Part shown: piece after piece, positions 33,962 through 42,454 of the stretch | Position numbering within the stretch: the first letter of the stretch is position 1 | Layout: each line of letters opens with the position of its first letter | From: Caulobacter hibisci | GTDB taxonomy: Bacteria; Pseudomonadota; Alphaproteobacteria; Caulobacterales; Caulobacteraceae | DNA: 64,000 nt | NCBI RefSeq assembly: GCF_016135805.1 | Contig: NZ_JADWOX010000011.1 | Coordinates: 103,508 to 167,507, forward strand | Reading direction: 5' to 3' | Notes under the pieces: model-generated | The model's input: only the letters and a program-made list of their open reading frames with translations | The model's database searches: none | What the model was told of the DNA's origin: nothing | Position numbers and translations under genes: made by a program

Positions 33962-34565
33962 TCAGTCCCAGAGGTCCTTGTGCAGCCATTTCCTGGCGTT
34001 GCAGAGGAAATCCTCGGCCTGAGCGGGGCTCAGGCGTCTTATGGAGTAGGGAATCAGCCAGATCGCGCCGCGGCTTGTCGCCGAGACCCGCCCGGAGATT
34101 GTTGGCGCCGACACGCGGTCCGGCATGCAGATAGACCTGCTCGGGTTCGCGCTTCAGATAGTAGCCGAGCCGGTGGGCGACGTCATAGACGAGCAGCGGT
34201 GCGCGGCCGGGATCAAAAGCCCAAGCGTGCTCCACCGCGACTCGGAGCGCCTCAAAGTCCGCTGCTCCGCGCAGCGCCGCCTTATGAGCCGCCAGATCCT
34301 TGCCCAGTTGGCGCAATTGCACCGCGCTATAGGGCCGCTGGTGACGGTCTCGTCCGCCCACGCGACCGTACATGAACATCGCCCGATCGCAGGCGGCTTC
34401 CATGGACAGCCCTTCTTTGCCCCACCAGGCGCGCTCGAGATCGGGGCGGTCTCCACGAACCTCAAGGAAGTGATCGACCATCTCGGCGAGCGTCCGGCAG
34501 GCGCCGAAGTCGAACGCGGGTCCTGCCCCGCAGGCGCCGCTACTTTCTGATCCGCAAGCCGTCAT
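33962..34565 (-). pseudogene. Frameshifted conserved hypothetical gene
   Basis: ATG 34565 behind GGGGAG opens a frame reading MTACGSESSG...VYDVAHRLGYYLKREPEQVYLHAGPRVGANNL. Near 34065-34080 the natural sequence moves to the +1 frame and continues AIWLIPYSIRRLSPAQAEDFLCNARKW to TGA at 33962. Without the shift, translation runs on into the antisense of the HEPN operon. The pair of segments matches a common alphaproteobacterial protein of unknown function (VYLHAGxRxGAxxL, then LxPAQxEDFLC). It is either a disrupted gene or a sequencing error. A LexA box lies upstream. Confidence 0.65.
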
Positions 34566-34704
34566 GGTCTCCCCAGAAACCTCTTGAGCTGACGCTATGA
34601 GCATGGTCCCGCGGGACGACTACAGCGCCAATCGCGGCCGCGCTCAATTACGCGCCGGTACTGTTGCCGGCGCCCGCGCCGTATTCAACGAAATCCGTTG
34701 CCGC

Positions 34705-34719
34705 GTTCCATTTACGTTC
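34705..34719 (-). promoter_or_regulatory. LexA box upstream of the frameshifted gene
   Basis: GTTC-catttac-GTTC, a perfect SOS operator about 140 bp before ATG 34565. The gap 34566-34807 holds no other gene. Confidence 0.75.
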
Positions 34720-34807
34720 TAGGCTCGACCCCTCGGCGATTGGGGCTAATCGGTGCTGCTCTTCGTGAAGAGCTAACCTTCAATGCGCGCGAGTTATCCG
34801 AGCGCGA

Positions 34808-35347
34808 CTACTCGATGTGATCGAGGGGCTCGACCCCGGCAGGCGCCAGGTCGGAGGCAGGCAGCAACAGGCCGCCGCCTCGGACCTTTGGCTGGAAGCT
34901 TACGAAGCCGATCCGCTTGTAGAACGGCACGACAGCTTCGCTGATGGGCTTCAGGGTGAGTGCGGGAACGTGGGCTATGTCGTTGATGGCGGCGAAGTCG
35001 CTCAGCACGCGCCCCATCAAGATCATGCCTAAGCCGTTGCCCTGGAGACCTCGGTGAACGGCGAGCCACTCTAGGTTCAAGGCGGCGAAGTGGTCTTGGC
35101 CAAAGAAAGCCGGCAACGCCTTTCTGTTCAGGCCATGGACCGCGAACGCCAGCGCGTAGAAGCCGATTGGGTAGTCGAACTGAGGCGCGTGGGCGACAAC
35201 CACACGGCAGCGATCCTGGTGGTGGATGGCGGCCTTTTCCCGGAACCAGCGGTCGATCATATCCTCGCCGCACACGAACTTCCCGTACGCCCGCCCCGGA
35301 GCGTACGGCTCAAACGTGATTTCGCTAGGGTCGAGCGGCAGCGCCAC
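34808..35347 (-). CDS. GNAT acetyltransferase, toxin-like
   Basis: A 179-residue GNAT protein: DRWFREKAAIHHQDRCRVVVA, YALAFAVHGLNRKALP, LEWLAVHRGLQGNGLGMILM (acetyl-CoA loop, Q/RxxGxG/A) and FYKRIGFVSF near the end. Size and layout match TacT/AtaT-type toxins, which acetylate charged tRNAs. It starts with GTG 35347, three bases after a 54-aa gene that takes the antitoxin position, although it is not a DUF1778 protein. Confidence 0.8.
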   Translation of the reverse strand: MALPLDPSEITFEPYAPGRAYGKFVCGEDMIDRWFREKAAIHHQDRCRVVVAHAPQFDYPIGFYALAFAVHGLNRKALPAFFGQDHFAALNLEWLAVHRGLQGNGLGMILMGRVLSDFAAINDIAHVPALTLKPISEAVVPFYKRIGFVSFQPKVRGGGLLLPASDLAPAGVEPLDHIE

Positions 35348-35350
35348 CGG

Positions 35351-35515
35351 CTATCGAGGGCGGCGAGCCACCGTCGCGGCGTAGGCTTGATAGACCTTCT
35401 GGAGCGCAAGACGCGTCTCGCCAGCGTTGGGACGGACGCGATCGACAAACTCCTGCACGCGCGCCGTTTGGCGAGCGGTGCTATCGTCGTTGCGGGTCCA
35501 CGGCACGGCGGCCAT
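35351..35515 (-). CDS. 54-aa putative antitoxin-like partner of GNAT
   Basis: ATG 35515 with GGAGG upstream gives a 54-residue helical, basic protein (MAAVPWTRNDDSTARQTARV..., ending VARRPR). It is immediately upstream of the GNAT gene. DUF1778 antitoxins have a different sequence (ribbon-helix-helix), so this may be a new antitoxin type or a truncated one. Two perfect palindromes sit just upstream and may be its operator. Confidence 0.55.
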   Translation of the reverse strand: MAAVPWTRNDDSTARQTARVQEFVDRVRPNAGETRLALQKVYQAYAATVARRPR

Positions 35516-35528
35516 CACGGTCCTCCAA

Positions 35529-35645
35529 AGCCTTTAAAGGCTGTCTGCGCCAGCGCGCTGGCGTCTTCGATATGTGGTTTTAAAGCGTATGTGAGTCAAC
35601 ATCGTGTTGAAAACTCACCATCGCGTTGAAAGTGTCTCCACTTTC
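35529..35645. promoter_or_regulatory. Cluster of palindromes and hairpins upstream of the GNAT pair
   Basis: Four elements lie in 117 bp: AGCCTTTAAAGGCT (35529-35542) and CGCCAGCGCGCTGGCG (35548-35563), both perfect palindromes; GTGAGT-CAACA-tcg-TGTTG-aaa-ACTCAC (35591-35618), a bulged hairpin; and GAAAGTG-tctc-CACTTTC (35628-35645). CATCG(T/C)GTTGAAA is also directly repeated. They look like operators for autoregulation. The remaining gap to 35833 shows no gene. Confidence 0.65.
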
Positions 35646-35833
35646 GTCACGGAGATTGCCGACAACGTTTTCAATACCGTCCCTGGCGGCCGAGGCGAGT
35701 ACGCCGCGCGCTAAGGCATTATCGACTTAGCCAGCGGATCGATCCCGTCGGGTTGGACGAGTAGGCGATGGCGCAAGTTCGACTTTGCCGGCGACTTGGT
35801 TAGGCTGAGCTATGAGCCAGGAGCATCCCGTCT

Positions 35834-37018
35834 ATGCCTGACCCGACGAGCCCGGAACCTGACCTGACTAAGGAAAGCGGCGCAGGGGCTGGTGATGCGC
35901 CGACGCCGATCCGTTTTCCCGAACTAAAGCTCGCCGGCTTCTCGATGGACACAGCCGCAAAGGGCGAGGTCGCCGAAATTCTTGTTCGGTATGGGACGAC
36001 CTCCGATCAGCATTTCTTCCATGTCCTGGTCAAAGGGTTCGCCGGCGTCCTGCGGCATGAACTGGCCAAGATCGGCGCAGCGGCCAACATCGAGGCAGCT
36101 GGCTTGGTCCTGGTTCACATCCACGCCGACGACACGGCCGACTTGTGGGTGGATCAGGTCGAAGTCGAGATGTCTGCGCGCCTCAAGCGGTCCGTTGAGA
36201 AGGGTGATCCCATCTATGAGGACGCAATCCTCGACGTGGTGGCGACGCGATTTCCTGGGCTGGTCTTTTCCAATCAGGACCGGGTCATCGTCCTTTTCCG
36301 GGAAGGATGGCGGTTTGGATTGTACTTTGATCTGAGCGGGGAGTTTGACCAGGCCTACATGGAAGCCACACTCGCGCGGCTCTACCGCACCATGTTGTTC
36401 TTTGAGCGCTATGCCGCGCTGGGGGAAGCCAGCGTCTCTGCGAGCCTGACAAACGAAGGCTGGTTTCCCTTCCTGGAACTGCACAACGACGAGTTCCGCT
36501 CGCTTTACAATGCCGTGCTCGAGGCGCGCGACCTTGGCCGCTGCAACAAGGTCATCGTCGGCAACTTCGATGCTGGCAGGATCGACGCGCTGGGCGGACG
36601 CTGGATGTCCAATCCGCATTTCGCAAAGCGGGAAGTGGTTCTCAGATCTGGCCTTGAGAGCTACAAGCGCGCCGATCCGGTCGCGGCGATCAAAACCCTG
36701 CTCACCGAGCTGGAGGGCATTCTCCAGGATGGCCACATCGCCGTTCACAGCACCAACGCCAAGACCGGCGCACTGTTGAAATTCGCCGGTCTGGCCGGCG
36801 CGCAGAAGGCCGGGGCGACTGACACCCTGTTCTTCCCAACCGAATTCCAGGGCTACCTGGAAAGCAATATGTTTCGAGACTTTGATCCCCTCATTGGCGA
36901 CGCGATAGCCTCGCGACACGGCGCTGCCCACGGCGCCGCGCCGCCAGACGCCTATACTCAGGTGCGAGCCTTGCAGGTCGTCCTGACGCTGGACCAGATT
37001 TGCCACTACCTGTCCTGA
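35834..37018 (+). CDS. Large C-terminal HEPN-like protein
   Basis: A 394-residue protein. The C-terminus SRHGAAHGAAPPDAYTQVRA carries R361-x4-H366 followed by a helix (LQVVLTLDQICHYL), a HEPN signature. The first 300 residues are unrecognised but well folded-looking: FHVLVKGFAGVLRHELAK, WVDQVEVEMSARL, VIVLFREGWRFGLYFDLSG. It may be a defence effector. The stop lies 530 bp from the tRNA that marks the island end. The codon usage is less GC-biased than that of the tra genes. Confidence 0.6.
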   Translation: MPDPTSPEPDLTKESGAGAGDAPTPIRFPELKLAGFSMDTAAKGEVAEILVRYGTTSDQHFFHVLVKGFAGVLRHELAKIGAAANIEAAGLVLVHIHADDTADLWVDQVEVEMSARLKRSVEKGDPIYEDAILDVVATRFPGLVFSNQDRVIVLFREGWRFGLYFDLSGEFDQAYMEATLARLYRTMLFFERYAALGEASVSASLTNEGWFPFLELHNDEFRSLYNAVLEARDLGRCNKVIVGNFDAGRIDALGGRWMSNPHFAKREVVLRSGLESYKRADPVAAIKTLLTELEGILQDGHIAVHSTNAKTGALLKFAGLAGAQKAGATDTLFFPTEFQGYLESNMFRDFDPLIGDAIASRHGAAHGAAPPDAYTQVRALQVVLTLDQICHYLS

Positions 37019-37329
37019 TGGGGGGAGGTCTCAACATCGTCGAGGCCGGCGCCGTCTGCGGTCGCGCCTCGCGCCTCGATGTCATGCGAGATCGTCTTGC
37101 CTTTGGACAGCCTTCGGCCAAGAGCGTTCAGGAAATTCTCGTAGCGCTCCTTTCCCTTGGCCTGTTGGGCGGCGAGGGCTGCTTCGGGCAGGGCTAACGT
37201 GTTCGCCAGCCAGAACCGTACGAAAAGCGCCAGGGCCTAACTGGCGATCACCGTCTGTTGCTTGATGCGATCGGCTTGGTGCGACAGGCGGTCGAGCCTG
37301 CGGCTGGCTGAACTGGGCCGAAGCTGTCC
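37006..37329 (-). pseudogene. Remnant of an unrecognised gene at the island end
   Basis: A minus-strand frame reads RRLDRLSHQADRIKQQTV, then an internal TAG at 37237-37239, then ALALFVRFWLANTLALPEAA, KGKERYENFLNALGRRLSKGK. The coding character continues on both sides of the stop, so it looks like a gene fragment with a nonsense mutation and without a start. The end overlaps the HEPN gene by a few bases. I do not recognise the family. Between this and the tRNA (37330-37547) I see nothing else. Confidence 0.5.
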
Positions 37330-37547
37330 TCAATGCACAAGGCGCTCGGGCGCGTGATATGGCGGTGGGGGGGCGGATGGCCGTGCTCGCCAAGTCGGCC
37401 GTCCGAATCAGACCGCCGTTCTACCGCCGTCACGCGCAGGGGCACGAAATTGCCGAACGCAGAAAGTGGTGCGGGGGTCAGTGCGGGGGTTGAGTCTCGC
37501 GGGAGATTCCGCAAACTCAATAAATACAACGATTTAGATGATGGTGG

Positions 37548-37637
37548 TGGCGGTGAGAGAGGGATTCGAACCCTCGATAGAGTTTCCCCTATACACGCGT
37601 TCCAGGCGTGCGCCTTCAACCACTCGGCCACCTCACC
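37548..37637 (-). tRNA. tRNA-Ser(GGA)
   Basis: A 90-nt class II tRNA with encoded CCA. The acceptor stem starts GGTGAGG and ends TCTCACC-G-CCA; the anticodon loop is CT-GGA-AC; a long variable arm (TATAGGGGAAACTCTA) is followed by the T-loop GGTTCGAATCC. The anticodon GGA reads UCC/UCU serine codons. The 3' end points left, into the mobile element, as expected if the tRNA 3' end is the attB core. Confidence 0.95.
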
Positions 37638-37797
37638 AGCGCACTGCGAGTCGGGGGTGGTTGAGACCCCCGGCGCGGGAAGGGGCGCAATATACTCAGG
37701 CAGCGACTCGTAGCAAGCGCCGTTACAGGGTGAAACCGGGCCTGCGACGACTTATATCGGGGCTTAAGAAACTCCCGCCTCCGAAAGGCCCCGTCCC

Positions 37798-38448
37798 ATG
37801 CTGTTCAAGAAGACCCTGGAACTGCCGACCGCCGACACCGCCCTGCCGGGCCGCCCGGCCGCCATCCCCACCGCCGACCTCCACTTCATCAACGGCCATC
37901 CGCTGAAGGGCCCCTATCCGGACGGCCTGGAGACGGCGGTGTTCGCCATGGGCTGCTTCTGGGGCGTCGAGCGGGTGTTCTGGCAGGTCCCGGGCGTCTA
38001 TGTGACCGCCGCTGGCTACGCCGCCGGGATCACGCCCAACCCGTCCTATGAGGAAGTGTGCAGCGGCCGCACCGGCCACACCGAGGTGGTGCTGGTGGTG
38101 TTCGACCCCAAGGCCGTGACCTACGAGACCCTGCTGAAGACCTTCTGGGAGAACCACGACCCGACCCAGGGCATGCGCCAGGGCGGCGACATCGGCACCC
38201 AGTACCGCTCGGGCATCTATCCGACCAACGACGCCCAGGCCGCCGCGGCCATGGCGTCGAAGGAGGCTTACCAGGAAGCCCTGTCGGCCAAGGGCCTGGG
38301 CGCGATCACCACCGAGATCGCCGCCGCCGGCCCGTTCTACTTCGCCGAGGACTATCACCAGCAGTACCTGGCCAAGAACCCGGGCGGCTATTGCGGCATC
38401 GGCGGCACCGGCGTGACCTGCCCGATCGGCGTGGGCGTCGAGGCCTGA
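37798..38448 (+). CDS. msrA: Peptide methionine sulfoxide reductase A
   Basis: A 216-residue MsrA that reduces methionine-S-sulfoxide in oxidised proteins. The catalytic Cys53 lies in [18 protein letters not shown] and [20 protein letters not shown] with resolving cysteines follow. This is a chromosomal housekeeping gene, the first after the tRNA. The stop overlaps the next start by one base. Confidence 0.95.
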   Translation: MLFKKTLELPTADTALPGRPAAIPTADLHFINGHPLKGPYPDGLETAVFAMGCFWGVERVFWQVPGVYVTAAGYAAGITPNPSYEEVCSGRTGHTEVVLVVFDPKAVTYETLLKTFWENHDPTQGMRQGGDIGTQYRSGIYPTNDAQAAAAMASKEAYQEALSAKGLGAITTEIAAAGPFYFAEDYHQQYLAKNPGGYCGIGGTGVTCPIGVGVEA

Positions 38449-38798
38449 TGACGCCGAAGGCCTTCCACGAGGCGGCCATGGCCTTGCCCGCCGCGACCAT
38501 GACCGTCCAGTGGGGCGACGACCAGGTCTACAAGATCGGCGGCAAGATGTTCGCCGTCATCGGGACCGGCGTCACCCACGGCGGCGGCGCGTCGCTCAAG
38601 GTCTCGGACGTCGCCTACGAGGTGCTGACCGAGACAGGGCGCGCGATCGCCGCGCCGTACCTGGCCCGCGCCAAGTGGGTGAAGCTGGAGGACCTGGCCT
38701 CGTTCGACGACGCCGAGGTCGCCGACTGGCTGAAGACGGCCCACGCGCTGGTCGCGGCCAAGCTGACGAAGAAGGTTAGGGCGGAGCTGGGTCTGTAA
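38448..38798 (+). CDS. MmcQ/YjbR family protein
   Basis: A 116-residue DNA-binding-like MmcQ/YjbR protein (FHEAAMALP...[43 protein letters not shown]). TGATG overlap with msrA indicates a two-gene operon. The function is not established. Confidence 0.85.
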   Translation: MTPKAFHEAAMALPAATMTVQWGDDQVYKIGGKMFAVIGTGVTHGGGASLKVSDVAYEVLTETGRAIAAPYLARAKWVKLEDLASFDDAEVADWLKTAHALVAAKLTKKVRAELGL

Positions 38799-38807
38799 AG
38801 AAGACCC

Positions 38808-38912
38808 CCTCAGTCGCTCCGCGACAGCTCCCCCAGAGGGGGAGCATCTGAAGCGACAAGATCCTCCCCCTCTGGGGGAGGTGGCCCGGAGGGCCGGAGG
38901 GGGTCTTCCCCA
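38808..38912. repeat. Intergenic inverted repeat (CTCCCCCAGAGGGGGAG type)
   Basis: CCCCCTC...CTCCCCCAGAGGGGGAG and its mirror CTCCCCCTCTGGGGGAG...GGAGGGGGTCTTCC form nested palindromes between convergent genes. Similar Caulobacter-type intergenic repeats recur at 46.2, 52.9 and 61.1 kb with different sequences. It may act as a bidirectional terminator. Confidence 0.7.
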
Positions 38913-38914
38913 GA

Positions 38915-39664
38915 CTAAATCCGGTCCTCCGGCGGATCGCCCGCCAGCCCGCGCAGGTGCGGCCCATGCACCACCGGCTGGCGCTCGAGGATCTGGCGCA
39001 CCTTGCGCACGGCGGCCGAGGCGCGGCTGCGGCGCTGGCGCCAGACCAGCAGGACCAGGGCGCCGATGCTGGCCGCCAGGAAGGCGTAGGGACCCAGCAG
39101 CCAGGCGGCCGCCGCCAGGGCGAAATAGTAGCCGCGCACCCCGGCGTTGAAGGCCGACAGCGCCGGGTTGAGGATGCCGCCGGCGGCCTCGGCGTATTCG
39201 GCCAGCACGGCGGGCGGGGCCCACATCGGCGTCGCGCCGATGGCGGCCAGGCAGTAGTTCATCTGGCGCAACGCCCAGATGAAGTCGAGCAGCCCCCGGG
39301 CCAGGGTGAACAGCACCAAACCGAGCTTGATCTGGAACATCACCGGCGTGGTCTGGGCCAGCACCTTCAGGCCCTCGACGCTTTTCAGCGCCGCGTCGCC
39401 GCCGAACAGCACGCCGGCCGCCGCGGCGATCAGGATCAGGTTCGACGAGGCGAAGAAGCTGGCCGAGTTGATGGCGTGGCCCAGCAACTGGCCGTCGAGC
39501 AGCGCGACCTCGCGCACCGCCATCTCGGTCATCCACCGGCGGCGGATCACCGTCATGTCGGTGTTGATCAGGTTCTTGCCCTGTCCCAGTCGCCGCAGCA
39601 GCGGCTCGTAGAACAGCCAGGCGAAGACGAAGAGGCTGAGGGCCAGGATGTCGAGAATCGGCAT
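38915..39664 (-). CDS. DUF599 family membrane protein
   Basis: A 249-residue inner-membrane protein with about four helices (ILDILALSLFVFAWLFY, SSNLILIAAAAGVLFG, GLVLFTLARGLLDFIWAL, YYFALAAAAWLL...). RWMTEMAVREVALLDGQLLGHAINSASFFASS is the DUF599 hallmark. I chose ATG 39664 at the start of the first helix. Function unknown. Confidence 0.85.
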   Translation of the reverse strand: MPILDILALSLFVFAWLFYEPLLRRLGQGKNLINTDMTVIRRRWMTEMAVREVALLDGQLLGHAINSASFFASSNLILIAAAAGVLFGGDAALKSVEGLKVLAQTTPVMFQIKLGLVLFTLARGLLDFIWALRQMNYCLAAIGATPMWAPPAVLAEYAEAAGGILNPALSAFNAGVRGYYFALAAAAWLLGPYAFLAASIGALVLLVWRQRRSRASAAVRKVRQILERQPVVHGPHLRGLAGDPPEDRI

Positions 39665-39723
39665 GGGCACGCTGTTGGGGAAACGGGAGTCGACGACAGG
39701 GGATATCGGGGCGAGCGCCGGGG

Positions 39724-41172
39724 TCAATCCTCGGCGATCAGACTATGTCTGGCGGTGTCACGCAGCAGGACCGCGACGACTAGGCCGACGCTCATGATCC
39801 CCGCCACGTAGAGATAGAAGCCGCTCTCGATTCCGGCGTGCTTGAAGGCCAGGGCGACCATCTCGGCGGTGCCGCCGAACAGCACGTTGGCCACCGCGTA
39901 GGGCAGGGCCACGCCGAGCGCGCGCACGTGGGCCGGGAACAGCTCGGCCTTAACCACGGCGCTGATGGCGGTATAGGCCGACTGGATGGTCATGCCGGCG
40001 ACGATCAGGGCCAGGGCGACCGGAACGGAGTCGGTGGCGGCGATCCCGCTCATGATCGGCCAGATGGTCAGGGCCCCGCCGGCATAGGCGGCGATCAGCA
40101 TCGGCTTGCGGCCCAGCTTGTCCGACAGCCAGCCCGACAGCGGCTGCAGCAGCATGAAGACGATCATGCTGATGGCGCTGATCTCCGAGGCCTGGGCCTT
40201 CTCGAACCCGGCTGTGTTGACCAGAAACTTCTGCATGTAGGTGGTGTAGACATAGAAGGTCAGCGAGCCGCCGGCGGTCAGGCCCATGATCATCAGGGTC
40301 TCGCGCGGATGGCGAGCCAGCAGCGGCGCGACCAGAGTGGCGAAGAAGCCCACGAGGAAGACCCCCGCCAGCACCTGCGGCACGAGGCCGGGCTTGGCCA
40401 GGATCCAGCCGCCGGCCGCCAGGGTCAGCACGAAGAACAGCAGGGCGAGATTGCGCTGGGTCTTGCCGATGCTTTCGGCCGGCTTGTCGGCGGTCTTGAA
40501 CGAGACGCTCTCTTCCAGGCCGCGCCGGATCCAGAACACCACCACGGCCAGGGCCGCGCCGATCACGAACGGAATGCGCCAGCCCCAGTCGGCCAGGTCT
40601 TCCTTGGCCAGGGTTCGTTGCAGGATGATCAGCACCGCCAGGGCGATCAGCTGGCCGGCGATCAGGGTCACGTAGTGGAAGCTGGACCAGAAGCCGCGAC
40701 GGCTCTTGCCGGCCATTTCGCTCATGTAGGTGGCGCTGGCCCCGTACTCGCCGCCGACCGACAGGCCTTGCAGCACGCGGGCGATCAGCAGCACGGCCGG
40801 GGCGAACAGGCCGATGGTCTTGAAATCGGGCGTCAGGGCGATGATCAGCGCCCCGACGCACATCAGCGACACCGAGACCGACAGCGCGGCGCGCCGTCCG
40901 GCCCGGTCGGCGTAGTGGCCCATCAGCCAGGCCCCGACGGGGCGCGCCACGAACCCCAGGAAGAACACCGCCGCCGCTTGCAACAGCTGTACGGTCTGGT
41001 CGCCTTTGGGGAAGAAGTGAGGCGCGAAATAGAGGGTGAAGGCGGCGTAGGCGAACCAGTCGTACCATTCGACCAGATTGCCCGCCGAGCCGCCGAGAAT
41101 GGCCCTCGCGCGCGCCGACGGGGTCAGTGATGGAGCCGCGGGCTGGTCCTGCGGCGCGACGGCGTCGGTCAT
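39724..41172 (-). CDS. MFS metabolite:H+ symporter (KgtP/ShiA type)
   Basis: A 482-residue 12-helix transporter of the metabolite/H+ symporter branch. GNLVEWYDWFAYAAFTLYFAPHFFP is the family start, then FVARPVGAWLMGHYADRAGRR and the signature RVLQGLSVGGEYGASATYMSE. Such proteins import dicarboxylates, shikimate or betaines; the substrate cannot be told from sequence. Four bases downstream of the DUF599 extended frame, and otherwise alone. Confidence 0.92.
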   Translation of the reverse strand: MTDAVAPQDQPAAPSLTPSARARAILGGSAGNLVEWYDWFAYAAFTLYFAPHFFPKGDQTVQLLQAAAVFFLGFVARPVGAWLMGHYADRAGRRAALSVSVSLMCVGALIIALTPDFKTIGLFAPAVLLIARVLQGLSVGGEYGASATYMSEMAGKSRRGFWSSFHYVTLIAGQLIALAVLIILQRTLAKEDLADWGWRIPFVIGAALAVVVFWIRRGLEESVSFKTADKPAESIGKTQRNLALLFFVLTLAAGGWILAKPGLVPQVLAGVFLVGFFATLVAPLLARHPRETLMIMGLTAGGSLTFYVYTTYMQKFLVNTAGFEKAQASEISAISMIVFMLLQPLSGWLSDKLGRKPMLIAAYAGGALTIWPIMSGIAATDSVPVALALIVAGMTIQSAYTAISAVVKAELFPAHVRALGVALPYAVANVLFGGTAEMVALAFKHAGIESGFYLYVAGIMSVGLVVAVLLRDTARHSLIAED

Positions 41173-41272
41173 CCTGGCTTCCCCCCTGTCGGCCCAAGCC
41201 GTGTTGGCTCGGGCCGTTGGAGTTGACCTTAGGCGAAGACGCCGCCGCGCTCCAAGCGGGCTTTGAGCGCCG

Positions 41273-41428
41273 TCAGATCCTGCCGATGAGGACCAGGATG
41301 ATGATGATCACCAGAACCAGGCCCAGGCCGCCGCTGGGGAAGTAGCCCCACGAGCGGCTGTGGCCCCAGGTGGGCAGGGCGCCGACCAGCGCCAGGATCA
41401 GGATGATGATGAGGATCGTGCCGAGCAT
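41273..41428 (-). CDS. DUF3309 small membrane protein
   Basis: A 51-residue very hydrophobic protein (MLGTILIIILILALVGALP, WGHSRSWGYFPSGGLG, LVLVIIIILVLIG), the DUF3309 pattern of two helices around a WGY-P-SGG loop. Function unknown. Confidence 0.85.
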   Translation of the reverse strand: MLGTILIIILILALVGALPTWGHSRSWGYFPSGGLGLVLVIIIILVLIGRI

Positions 41429-41527
41429 TCGGATCTCCCGTCTGGCCGGGCGGACCGCGTTCGGCGCCTCGGCTTCGGGGGAGGGAATGCAACCTGCGCC
41501 GCTACGGTTCCGCGACGCGTCTCAGGC

Positions 41528-41920
41528 CTAGCCGCCGGGGGCGTCGTGCGCCTTGCGCAGGCCATTGGCCCACAGGGCGCCGATCACCGCGCCCTTGACC
41601 CGGGGCAGCAGCATCAGGGTCAGGCCGGCCAGGGGCAGGATGGTCAGCGGCACGACCAGCCAAGGCGAAGCCTGCCAGATGAACGGAAACAGCAGCAGCG
41701 GCGCGACGAACAGGTGGCCGATGATCAGTATGGTGAAATAGGCCGGGCCGTCGTCGGCCGGATAGGCGGCCAGGTGATGGCCGCAGACCTCGCAGTCGAA
41801 CTCGACCTTCAAGTAGCGCGCATAGAGGCGTCCCTCGCCGCAGTTGGGACAACGGTGGAGAACGCCGCGCTTCATGCCGGTCAGGACGCTGGGTACGGGT
41901 CGGTCGGTCATGGCGTCCAT
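41528..41920 (-). CDS. DUF983 family membrane protein
   Basis: A 130-residue protein with a zinc ribbon (CPNCGEGRLY...CEVCGHHL) and two membrane helices (AYFTILIIGHLFVAPLLLF, PWLVVPLTILPLAGLTLMLLP). DUF983 proteins lie near cytochrome oxidase genes in other bacteria, but not here. ATG 41911 is an alternative start. Confidence 0.85.
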   Translation of the reverse strand: MDAMTDRPVPSVLTGMKRGVLHRCPNCGEGRLYARYLKVEFDCEVCGHHLAAYPADDGPAYFTILIIGHLFVAPLLLFPFIWQASPWLVVPLTILPLAGLTLMLLPRVKGAVIGALWANGLRKAHDAPGG

Positions 41921-41945
41921 ATGGCTCCGGCGCCGCTATGTGCAA

Positions 41946-42236
41946 AGAGCACTTTCGGTCGCATGTGCGCTTTGGAAGCAGATATTACGCCCTGAAATAG
42001 GCGATCTCGGAAAGAATTCATCCTCCGCGTTCATCGTGCGCGAATGAACTTTTCAGCAAGGTTAATGCTTCGCCGCGTCTGGTTAAGCTTTGGCTGCTGA
42101 ACGCTGTCGCGGGGGTTACTTGCCGCGCCGGTGGCAAGTCTGAGTGACCATTGAGGCCAGTATGGGGCGGCGGGCGCCGTGGCTGTAGGCGAGCGGCGCG
42201 CCGCGTCGGAGGACGGGCGCGCCGAGGTCGTCGAAC
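41946..42236. other. Intergenic region without recognised genes
   Basis: About 290 bp, partly AT-richer near 41990-42070, with GTTAA and CTTTTC motifs suggestive of a promoter but no clear coding frame with a ribosome-binding site. Confidence 0.4.
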
Positions 42237-42374
42237 CTAGTGCTTGGCGTCCTTGGCGGTGTCGGAGACCGCGCGGCCGGCGGCCGAGACGTCGCGGCCG
42301 ACGCCTTCGATGGTGTTGCAGGCCGAGACCAGCAGGGCGGCCGCGGCGGCGGCCAGGACGACGAACTTGCGCAT
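42237..42374 (-). CDS. Entericidin-like lipoprotein
   Basis: A 45-residue small lipoprotein: MRKFVVLAAAAAALLVSAC with lipobox Cys, then NTIEGVGRDVSAAGRAVSDTAKD, the entericidin A/B pattern. Entericidins are small membrane lipoproteins linked to stationary-phase lysis in E. coli; in Caulobacter the role is unknown. ATG 42386 is also possible. Confidence 0.85.
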   Translation of the reverse strand: MRKFVVLAAAAAALLVSACNTIEGVGRDVSAAGRAVSDTAKDAKH

Positions 42375-42454
42375 GGGAAATCTCATAGAGGGGGAGGGCG
42401 CGCGGAGCTTAGCCGCCCCGCGCGCCGCTTCAAGGTGGAGTTTCCGGCGCGGGA

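Noticed and set aside
37248..37631. Minus-strand frame running through the tRNA
   Set aside because: Its first half is the tRNA-Ser sequence translated; not a gene.
39838..41130. Long plus-strand open frame opposite the MFS gene
   Set aside because: Antisense shadow with His/Gln-rich composition and no domain; the MFS transporter on the other strand is certain.
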